64,000 nucleotides of DNA, taken from NCBI GenBank assembly GCA_963855995.1, contig OY979727.1, positions 6,914,446-6,978,445 of the forward strand, written 5' to 3'. A program made the translations under genes and the position numbers. This document shows positions 44,601 to 56,600 of this stretch, in pieces (within the stretch, counting starts at the first letter, position 1; each line of letters opens with the position of its first letter). The DNA comes from Muricea muricata. Its lineage: Eukaryota > Cnidaria > Anthozoa > Malacalcyonacea > Plexauridae. The notes under the pieces are model-generated. The model saw nothing but the letters and a program-made list of their open reading frames with translations, searched no databases and had not been told where the DNA came from.

Positions 44601-47600
44601 AAAATATTTGACCCATTCAACTGCTCAAGTTTAGCCGTTCTTCTGATCAATTTCTTTTAATTTTTTTAATTTCTGTTAATTGAAGAATCAGAATGCCATA
44701 TCATATTCGTGAGCATTGGGATTGGTCAATATGGTCAATAAACAAGAAGTTGTGAACATTTTAACGAACTTTTCAAAATTTGAGGAATAACGGGAGGAAT
44801 TGATGAGATGAACTGCTGTACTTGATATTGTCGGAATGCATTTATTTACTGTAATTTTCAATGTCCAAGTAGACATAATACTTGTTTTCAAGGCAATTAG
44901 GGATCTCCGAGCAACATATAAGGCCTGGCTGGCCAAAGATTCAATATGATTCGGGCATATGTAGGTATATAGCGCTACTACATAGGGCCCGACTATTATT
45001 GTCAAGGGCAGCTGACATGAAAGAGCGTAATTTAATAATGTGACACTGTATCTACGGTACAGCGGAATTATGCTTGCGAATAGTTTGAGCGTTCAAATCA
45101 ATTTTGATTTTATGAACAATTTAGATTTTCTACATGATAAATGTGTCTTATAAATGTGTAGAGGTAATACACACACAGTATTTTCAATCCATGTAGCTGT
45201 ATACACAATAACCAATTTTCAGGCAATTTCTGTATGTAATTCATCTTTCAATTTAGCACAAGGAAAATGTGAATTTTCGTCTAAATTATAAGACCAACAA
45301 CAATAACAACAACAACAATTTATTCATACTGTAAATTACAATATGAGCATAAATAGAAATTAAGAAAAATATGGTGGCAAGAAAACCTGAAATAACTTCA
45401 AAACTGTTAACAAGTGTTGAGAACTGAAAAAATACCTTACTTTTACCCGTTTTCTATAAAAATGTCCATTTGTGTAGTCATGAGAAATATCATTAAACAA
45501 CCAACACTAATTTTTGCTAAAGCAGGCATTCGTTAGTTGAGGTGCAAAAATTCTTGAGGTGCTGGAAATTTCAGGAGTGGTGTGAAGTGGTCCTAGGGGA
45601 GGTGCGCACCTCTGCCCAAAATTTGGCCTTGGTAATGCACACAGACTAATGTATATAATATCTTAATTATTTATTTATTTATTTCGTCATGTGTAATACA
45701 TACTAACTGCATACATACATACACAATGGTAGAGAATCCGTATGTAAGCCAATTACTCTGTAGTTTAATTTGATTCTTAATCGGTAATGACCTTTCTTGG
45801 TATATAATTATGTTTTGGAAACAATTTTTTTCATTGTTTTGCAGGCGCACATCGGAAGATGATGCCAGAACGATATTTCAAGCAGCCAGGAATAATGTGA
45901 AACACTGCTCACTGATCTATGTTGCTTGGGCGCAATTTGAACTTCTGAACGGTAAGTGAAATCTTACACGTCTTTAATGCTTTGATATTATTTTACTTGA
46001 TAATGATTTGTCAATGTAACGTCATACTATACCGTGAAAAATCCACTCTTTCAACTATATACGTGGTTATCGATACAGCATGTCTTTTTGGAAAGTTTTG
46101 CGTGCAATAGGCCGTTGATTTCCCTATTGAACAAACTTTTGAATTAGTGAAACTTATTACCAAAATACCACAATTGGAAAGAGCATCCTAAATTTCATAA
46201 AATCGTGAAGTTTGCTTGCGAAATATAAAATTTAGAAATGTAGTCTAGTAAAGTTTGCAAATTTTCTAACTTTTGTATTACGCGCGGTAAAGGCTTACCA
46301 CTCTATTGCAATTCGCGCTTAATACAATGAATAAATAATATCATATTATAATATTATTATAATATAAATTGAAAAATTCACCGGATTATATTTTTTTCAT
46401 TTTACTATACCTTAAAACCAAACTCGACAATTTTACTAAATTAACGATGCTCTTTCCAGCTGTACTGATAACCAGTTAATCTGAAAACACGGAAAAGTAC
46501 TGGCACTGATGGTCAAATAGAAATCCATTTTTCGATCCAAATTATCAAATTTCTCATGAAATATAATTTACTTTGTTTGTAAATTTCTGGTAGACTTATA
46601 ATTTTCCTAACTAAAGGCAGTTACTAATTTCAACAAGTTTCACAGAGGAAAACAAAAGATATAAGATATTTTCCAGGACTTTTACTCACGGTCAGACCAG
46701 CTGGAAATCACACCTTTTTAAAAAATTTGTTTCATACGAGAATGAATAAAAATTTAGTTTGCTTAGCATTACTCATTTTTTTCTGTAAAAGATTTCTGCG
46801 ATAAATTGCACTGGAAGCAAATATTTGCCTTGTCAACAATCTAGAATAATTATTTAATTTAATTCGTTGTCATTCTTCTAGGGATGTTCGATACGAGAAA
46901 TTTTCTGTATCGTTATGCCGAAAAAATTATACCGGTATTATGGTATACCGGCTTTTTGGGCTAAATAGTATGCCAATTTTGAAAGTTGAAAACACCGTCT
47001 ACGATAATCCAAAGTTATAATAGTCGAAGCTACTTGGATTTGAGAAAGAGTAGATTTGAATCAAGTTCTTCTCTCTGACGTCTAGGGAAAGAAAACTTTT
47101 CAGTATTTAGTACATTTTTACACGGAATACAATGCAAAGCTCATTTGCATTAACTTAAATGACATCAGATATTCTCTCAGACAGGACAAGCAATCCTCAA
47201 AGTCTTAACAGACCTTAAATACTCTTCGAGTTCTATCCAACAAGAGAGGGCTATGATTTTTGTATTGTTTATTTGCTAGATAATCGAAAGAAATGTAAAA
47301 AGCTCTTGGTAAAGGGCAAGCAGTTTTGTGCCGAACCTGGATATCTTTTGGACAAAGCATTGAAGAATTTCGAGAGCGGGAACGAGCAGTTGATTGATGA
47401 TGAAACCGAAGAGTATACATTTACTGAACTCATCAACAAGAACGTGAGTAAAACAGAAGATTACACTGATCCTCTGGTTAAACCAAGACAACGGACATCT
47501 GACTCGTCAATCGAGAGTACCTCTTCATTATCTCCTGAAAGCGTGCATTTCACCGAATCATCTGAGGAAAGTGACGAAGGCTTTTACCTAAGAGCTGCGA

Positions 47601-50600
47601 AACCATCAAGGTCGAACAATCTTGCTTGTATTGAAGAGTCCCCTCATACATCACTGCAAGACGAAATGGAAAAACAAGTCATGATTTTCAGCACAAGTAC
47701 ATGCGAAGGTATAAAATCTAATCTATTTCATAATCCTAGTCCTTAAAGAATATATTGTTCGACATTTAATTGGCAGAAACGTCAGGTAACATAATGGTTT
47801 TCACGTTCGTCGAATGTCCTTAAACTTGAAAAAAATATTCCAAGCCAGGAAATTCTTAAAAAATGGTTTGACTGGTTTGAGGGATTTTTATCAATCTTTC
47901 AAAAGTTTAAAGAATTTTTCAATCTAATAGATTAAATAATAAAATATAGATTGAGAGATACTCTTTCAGTGTTCCAATCGATTGAAATATGTCGCTCAAT
48001 TAGATTACGGTTCAATAGAAAACGTATGATCCCTAAAAACATTCCCAAAAAGATTGAAAATTCAATCCATTAGATTGAATTGACAATCGTTTGAATTAAG
48101 AGAGCAAGCTCCTTGAAAGTTTTGGGATTTTCTTTGGTCTAGGCTGGCAATAATGTTTAAATTACTCATTCCTGTTAATTTAATTTCTATAAAACCCCTG
48201 TTTACTTCTTAGTGATTGCGTATTTAAGTATAATTCCATTGACTGCTTGGATGACTGTACAGTAGTTTTTTAGACATTCTGGAGTCGCACGTGTGATCAG
48301 CGCATTACCATTTGCACTGAAAAATATAAACCGATCCTGATGCTTGGCTTTGCGTGTGTGTTGTGGATCGTCTGATATCTCTCCTTTGCTTCCAGGATTT
48401 GTGCTAAATTTTGACATGTGTGAGGCTAAAGGAACAAATTATTGTTTTCTGCTAAGTGCAAAGCATTCCAAGCTGTCAAATTGTGCAACATATTCCGGCT
48501 TATTTAAATAATGGCTACTTCAAAGGGTCTACTTTTTTGATGCACCCTGTAGCTGGTCAATTTTTCAAGCTTGTTGTGAAAAAGATAGTGGGATGACTGT
48601 CTGGCTCAGTCATGCGGTTAAATCGCAGTCCAGATAAAACTGACCGATAAACAGAATTATAACCATGTTTGATTAACTTTATAGTAGCTCCTGATCAGCT
48701 GGCTGAAACAGATGTACAAAGTTCACTGTGTGCTTTCAAAGAAAACCAGTCAAACGTACCAACACTAACCACAGCAATGGTTTCAACTCAACGACATGCT
48801 CATGCTGAAAACAGTCATTTAACAATGAAACCATCTTCCAGTGATGTCGCCCCAAAACGGTTTACATTGCAAAATTCCATTGTGGAAGAATTTGTTCAAG
48901 ATTCGAAGAGCTCAGTTGTAAAGGACATCGGTTCGACTGTACCGTCTGAACCCAGGAGCGAAGCATCGGGTCTTCCTTCGTTGTCTAACTTAAAAAATGA
49001 AGGTCGTTTATCAGCGAGCAGCGAAGGTAGTGATGATATTGATGCACTTTCATTCAAGAAATCATTGTTAAATTTTGGAAACAAAACTGGCTTGATGAAT
49101 TTCGTTACTCCACAAAACAAACAATCAGAGCAAAGTGTGGTAACTAAAGCAGACGGTAAGTATTTCATATGCACATTCAGTTGCATTCTGAAGTACGGTA
49201 ATCTTTTTCAGAGCAGGTGATTGATTATGTCATTTTCGCTTGTGTTCATGTTGGATCGTAATTTTGTGCAAGCACCACGGTAAATCTATCATCGATAATA
49301 AATTTATGTGGTGTTTGCGCAAAATTATAGTGATATTGCAGCCTCGCCCCCGGTGCTTTCATGTTCTACAGCCGGAAGGATGCACGCATAGGAGAAATTT
49401 TTCTCAAATTGTCGGGAAGCTCATGGCAAAAAGCATATCCAAGACGGCGGAATTACAATGTTAATAAAACCTCCACGAAGATATTCGCTCATTGCTTAGA
49501 AAGGCCGATCCTTTGAAATAGGATAAAGTCACACCTGAAGATGGTTGTGTTGGTCGTCAGGGCTGCCAATAAAATCAATATCTCCACTAATTACCTTCCC
49601 CTCCCCAATATTTTCAAAATTTGAATAAATAAAAAGTCGTATAAACGACCGTTCAAATCTGGTGCAACGATGGAGGAAAATAGCGACAATAAGACATTTC
49701 TATACCACCAGCTACATGCAAGTAAATAAAAACCTATTCGAATATTAAGGCAAAATTTGAATAAATTTGCTTCCAATAGTTATACAGGTATATTCGAAGT
49801 AGAGTCCTCAATATTGTCAATTTCTAACAAAAAAACAAAGCGCCGAAGACGAGCCTGGTGATACTGTTGTTCACCTTGCAAACTTGAACACAATGAATGC
49901 TATTTAAAATTAAAGTCTATTTGTATAAAATAATGGGAAACTGCGAATAATTTTATTGTCGTTTAATATCAACGTTTTGACTATTATACAGCCATCATCT
50001 GGATACTTGTGAATGCTATGTTAAGATTACCAAAATTATATACATTACAAACAAAGCAGGTGTTATATCTCTGTCAAAACAACTCAATTAAATATGATTA
50101 GTTCATTAGACTTCCCTGGTTGAAAGCCAGTTTACACTGCTTTAAGTATGGATTTATGTCTATGGGTATGAAATTGTTCTTTGTACAATGATAATAAGGA
50201 CCACTGTTTAGATTTATCAATAATTACAGTGTTATCCAGTAAAGTTTCTGTTAGTAAGGATAGTTCATTGAAAGGCGAACTTAACAGGAAAGATCGCAAG
50301 AGTAAAAATATGTTTGTAGATGTCGGAGTCATTAGAGTAGCAATGTTCTTTAATCCTAGCCTGCTGAACATCCAGGGCAGTTGAATTTGTACACAAGTGA
50401 GCTTTGGGTAATATCTTTCACGTTAAGGAAGGCATTGGTGGCAGTGGTATTTCATAGAGTGACAAATTTTACTGGTTGTTTGATTAGATTATACTTTCTC
50501 TTCACTTTTAGGGAATATTAGCGGTTCATTGGTTAAGGGTCGAAAATCAAATAGAAGGGCAAAGCGTTCAGTTTTTATTGGTTTACCACAGAGAGTACCA

Positions 50601-53600
50601 AAACTGACAAATGATAAATCCAAAGATAAACAGGGAGTGGAAGATGCAAGTGAGAAAAATATCGAAATGAAGAATGAACCTGTCATTAAAACAAAAGAAA
50701 GTGATGGTGTTGATGGTGTCTTTGCCTTCCCGCGAGACGATGAGCCGAGCGACGCTCAAGCTCAAGATACACCAGTCAGTGAAGCTCAGTGTTTAGACGT
50801 AAGAAATATAAAAAAGCAGGACGGTATTTCAGTGTCGAAAGCGCGAATTTCGCTCGAAAAGATATCGACTGAACCACCTCATTCAAACACACAACACCTT
50901 GAAGATGATAAAGAAAATATTTTCCCTCCTAAATGTGATTTAGATATTTCGTCCTTTGTTGGTAAAATTTCACTTGAAAATAAATGTAAAAGCACTGTTT
51001 ATTTACAAAACAATCCGAATCTTTCCTCAACCAAAGTGCCATCCACTGATGAATGTGCTAAAACAAAATCTGACATTTGTTCAACTGCCCCACCTGACAG
51101 ACGTACTGGTAAGCCACATGAGCCTGGACCTGAATTACGACAGCGAACTCCTTTAGCAAGTATTGGCCTAGATATTGTCAATAAACCCCATCAGGTGGTG
51201 TCGTCACAGCTCGAGAATCGTGTTCAAAAATGTCGTGATGAAAAACCCAGCCAATATACTGGCAAAACTTTCCAATCTGCTCACTTTAACCAAAAGTCAA
51301 CTTTGAATGGCAACACTGGCGCACAACACGGTAGCGCAATACAAAAGAATAGTTTTACTCACACTGCGGGCTCTGGCGAAATAAAGACCCTGCATACTTC
51401 GTGTAGTAATAATTCGAAATCAACATCGCTTTCTTTCACATTACCAAATAATGCCATTTCTAATGATTCATCTTCTGCAAGTTCTGGTCTCTCACATCTT
51501 TCAATGGCAGGAATTAAACATGGCATGCACGAAATGTCGCGAATGACTGCACAAAATTCAAATGCAATCCAAAACGTTACAGTTAATGGCAAGACGTACA
51601 ATAAATTGAACATGATTGGCAGAGGAGGATCTAGTGAGGTAAGGAAAACACGAATTAACTTTTAGTACGCAGAGTAACACCTTCCGACTTCTGACCATAT
51701 ATAGAGGATATTACACGGCGGTGCGAAGATATGAATTTTATCTTCGAGTGGCTCGAACAATATTTTACGAACGAGCGCAGCGAGTGAGTAAAATATTGTT
51801 TTCACCACGAGAAGATAAAATTCATATCTTCAAACCGCCGTGTAATGTTCTGTTTATTATATTGTTGTAAACAATTTAAGACCCAAGTCAGTAATATTAA
51901 TGTTCGATCAATAATGCTAAAAACATGGCTTTATTTCAATATTATTTAAACTAAAACAATACCTGTTCATCATTTTAGTGTTTTCTTGTATTATTTCCAT
52001 TTTTTCCGGCACAAACATGTAGTTTTTTTTCTTTAAACAAAAGTGAAAATTGGTTCGCTGCTCTTACAAACATCGCCATATTGGCGGGAAATGATCACGT
52101 GATCGATATCTTCACTAGTGAAGATATGGAAAATATCTTACGGTGTATTTTCAGTATCTTACTGTCAACTATATAATGAAATAAAGAACATCACTGGGTA
52201 GCTTGAAGATATCAATATTATTTTCTCGTGTTGAAAACAATATTTTACTCACTGGCGGAGCTCGTTCGTAAAACATTGTTTTCACCACTCGACAATATAT
52301 TCACATCTTCCCGCCACCGTGTAATATCTCTCTCCACTGTCACGTGATGCTCTTTTAAACAATCAGAAGCAAGAATAAATGTCAGAATTGCATAATTTCA
52401 GCGTGTAAGGAAATTGCAGCGTGTTACAACGCCGTTAAATTATTCAAGCAATGAGCAAATTTTCTCACAAATGGTTTTTTCTTCATTTCCTGTATTATAT
52501 ACTTCTTGTAAGGAAAAAATGAAACAAAAAGAAAGAGTAGTTGCCTTTGCTTTAGCAGAAATGACGTGTAATATTTCGTGTTATTTTGTATAGGTGTACA
52601 CAGTGTTTGATGCTGACTACTCTCAGTATGCTCTGAAATATGTGGATATTAAAGGTGCTGATGCTTCAGTAGTTGAAAGTTATGTCAATGAAATCACTTT
52701 ACTGAAAAGGCTGCAGGGTCATGAAAGTATTATTAAATTGTATGATTGGTAAGGATGGCCAAGTATTATTCAAATTCTTTGTTGACTTTTAAATCTCATT
52801 TTTAATTATCTGCAGTTTGGACCACTTTTGAAGGCTGTTTATATATATACTGGGTGTATAAAAAAAGTAGACAATTTTGAAACGGCTCTCAACCTCGCGA
52901 AACGGCTTGAAGTATGAAGTTTTTTATTAATATACATTGCTTGGGTACTTACGGTGTAGAATAAATGAAAATATTCAGGGGTGTGCGTATTTTGAACACA
53001 TTAAAAATGCCTTGCGCACAAATTAAACTTAAATGCTTAAAGGGAAATGGCAACAAAAAATTTTATTGTCTCATTTGAAAGAGACTCTAAAACAATAAAT
53101 AGAAGTCTATTGCAAAATTTTTATATCTGTTTTACTTAGGGAGATATTCTCACCTAAATCAACGAACTGTCCCCCATCTTGGACTAATTTTTCACCTCAT
53201 TAACAATGTTTTGATGACGTCACAACAGGGATAAGCCTGTCGAAAATCCTCCCAAATACCAACCAATAATCAAATATTGTTTGAAATCCTCTCAGTCCAT
53301 GCTGAAATCCAAAACACTTGCCGTACATGCGGTTATAAGAGCATATTAACCATTGTGTCGTAAGAAAAAAAAATCGCGTGATCCCAGTTGTGACGTTCGT
53401 GCATATCCACAAATATCCAAGATGGCGGACAACTAAAGATTTCAAGTCAAAATATCTCACCAAATAAGGCAGATATGAAAATTCTGTAATAGACTTCTAT
53501 ATATTGTTTTGGAGTCTCTTTCAAATGAGACAATAAAAAATTTTGTTGCCATTTCCCTTTAAAAGTAATTCTGACTTGGTAGATGGAAAATTTGTCGGGT

Positions 53601-56600
53601 GTTTTATTGCTGTTCAAAATTGCAAGAAATTTAATTAAGTTTAAGCTCTTCAAAACGTCGTGCGAACGTATATTTTTCTCAATAAGAATCGTTTTTCTGA
53701 AGAAATGTTCATATTTTAATTAAATGTTCCTTGGGAGTTGTATGCAAATTAAGTAAATACATAAATTAAACATGCACAAAGCTAATTTTGCTAAAAATAT
53801 GGAAGTTCGCGCGACGTTTTGAACGGCTTACACGCGAGCAAATTTTCTGAAATTTTGTACAGCAATACAACATCCGACAAATTTTCCATCTACCAAGTCA
53901 GGATTACTTTTAAGCATTTAAGTTTTGAGCGCAAGGCATATTTAAATTGCCGTAAAAGACAGAACCCCTTCTTCATGATCTTTCGAGATTTTTTGCAGAC
54001 AAAATGTCATAAATCTCTCTCCTCAGTAAGTTGACAAAATCGAACTCCATGTTTACATTAGCCTGCGAACAGGTGTTGAATTTTTTGGGTAAGAAAATGT
54101 CAGCCAATCAAAACGCTCATACGACTTTTTTCACATGTGAAATATATTGTACAACCAATCAAAACGCTCATACGACTTTCTTCACATGTGAAAAATATAG
54201 TATGCAGTGAAATACGAATTTTATTTCAGGCGAATACTACACGCAAATCTCTATACTCATATAATAAATATACATCGCTACACAGTGTTTCACGCTAGAA
54301 GGCGATCGTCATCGAACAAATATGCCCAAACCTATATAAACAAGCTACTGATAAATTTCCTTTTAATTTTACGTTGAACCACAGTTAAGTTGACCAGCTT
54401 TTGAACAACTGGCCCACAGCAGTTGTATAAGCCTGGATGAACACTTAAAAATTTTCTATGTATAAATTGTGTTTATATAGTTACTTATATCAAAGGTAAG
54501 GAACAAAGATAATTTATTTAGGGAAATGGATGAAGTTAACAAAGTGATAAAAATTGTTCTGGAACGTGGCAGCACAGATCTCGCTGGTTATTTAAAGAAA
54601 AACCCGGACGAAATCACTGTGGATTTCATAAAAATGTGTTGGAGGAAAATGTTGGATGCTGTTGATGTTATACATAAAGAAGGGATTATTCACAGCGATC
54701 TCAAGCCTGCAAACTTCTTGCTGGTGGAATGGAACCTTAAATTAATTGATTTTGGAATAGCCAACGCAATACAGGTATGCTTTCACTGCTATAGTAAAAG
54801 TCATGGTAAATGGCCGCGAGAGTGGGCGACATCAGGGAAATTTAGGGACATGGTAATGTATTTTTTGGCTTGTTGGCAAGTATAAAAAAGGATACTTCTC
54901 GTATTCATTATCAAGCCTGGGGTTATCAGTTATATACCTGCAACGAGGGTATTTCACCCTTTCGGTGAATTTTTATCGAATGCACCGAGATGCAGGTACA
55001 TAAATGATATATGATATCGAATAGAAATATCATTTTCTCAACACATAAATAAATTTCGTCCAATTCTTCTTTAAATTCTTACCAGCTGTATCTGCACGCT
55101 GTATCTTCGTTGTTTGAAATCAAAACTATTGCACTTATGCAGGACGCGTTCATTATGCTCGAATTCGTTTATTTCTCAGATTAGACATATTCATTATAGT
55201 TGAAATTTTCCACTGATTTCGGATTAATGTGCAAGAGTAATGTTAACGTTCCTGCTTTGCTTGAAATGCTCTGATTTAGAGTGATGTAACAAGCTTCTAT
55301 CGTGATTCAACTATTGGAACATTAAGTTATATGTCACCTGAAGCTTTGAAAGATGTTTCACAATCTCATGATCAAGGAGGTCAACACAAACCGATGATGA
55401 AGGTAAAGTTAGTTTATCTCACATCGCGGAGTAACGTCTGTCTATACCCAGAAGAAATATGGCAACGATACTAAATATCGATGATGTACCAAGTTTTTCT
55501 GTTGCGTTAACTTCTATAATACAATTTTCTTAGTTTGCTAAAGGATTACTGCCTCACTATCGTGGGCTTTTGTTATTGTCTACATTCTGCTTTATTTTGT
55601 CATAAACTAAAAATAGTTAGCATAAAAAATACCATGTTAATTCAATACCATTAAGAATCAGGTGAAAAATCAAAGATTCGTAAAGGATTGCTTTTGCTTT
55701 GTTATAATCTTGACGGATTGTGAAAGTATATAAAATACTAAAATGCTATCCTAGACAAAATAGCTGCCAGTACCAAGTGTGACAAAGCGCGAAATACCAA
55801 GGTGTGACGGTAATCCTTCAAATATATTTCTTTATTTATTAGGTGTATATGAGTCATTCACTTCCACTTTGAATCTTCACTACACATTGACAACATATTC
55901 GCAAGGCATTATAGATGAAGTGAACACACGCGTAAGCCCATGATACCTGGTCCTACGACCTCTCTCTAAAATCTGACATCATTGCAAAATATTAAGAGCA
56001 ACTGAACTGCAGTGCGCAACTGTAGTGGGATCCCAGTGTCTAGAAGGTATTAAAATATTTCATGATTTTACTTTCACAAACAGATTGGTCGACCAAGTGA
56101 TGTTTGGTCATTGGGTTGTATACTCTATGTGATGGTGTATGGAAAGACACCGTTTCAACATATCAGAAACAACTTTCAGAAGTGGAGCTCCATCATAGAT
56201 CCCAGTTATGATATAAAATTTCCTCCAATCAAGAACCAGGATCTTCTTGACTCCATGAAGGTGTGGTTGCTGTAATCATGTCTCATTTTTTTTCGATTTG
56301 TCTCCATAAATTAAAATACCTAGATCGTATACCGTAATTAAAAATTAAAAACAAAGCTTTTTGGAAGTTGATTACTGTACTAACCATTTGTATACTATAT
56401 TACTTGCAATCTGTTTTGTCTACTAAAACGATGCGGTGTTTGCTTTCAGATGGACTTCCAAAACACTTCTCACGTCGTATAAATGACATGCTTTCCCGTT
56501 GCTTAAGGGGCGTGATAATGCTTAAATTCACGTCCACAGAAATGTTCAAATGTATTTTATATGTTAATAAAGGGATTTGGTAATATATTTTTTGATTGGC

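Larger units (their letters stand above)
52749..54521 (+). other. TTK intron 6, nested inverted repeats
   Basis: Starts with a mariner-like end (TACTGGGTGTATAAAAAAAG at about 52849), then an old inverted-repeat element (about 52960-53990) interrupted by a younger one (53041-53558), then a 51-bp tandem duplication (54104-54205). An apparent mini-exon TTACTTATATCAAAG before 54496 is not needed; exon 7 starts in phase at 54522. Confidence 0.7.

Noticed and set aside
54481..54495. Possible 15-bp micro-exon before TTK exon 7
   Set aside because: It has AG before and GTAAGG after, but exon 6 joins exon 7 in phase and matches the kinase family without it.
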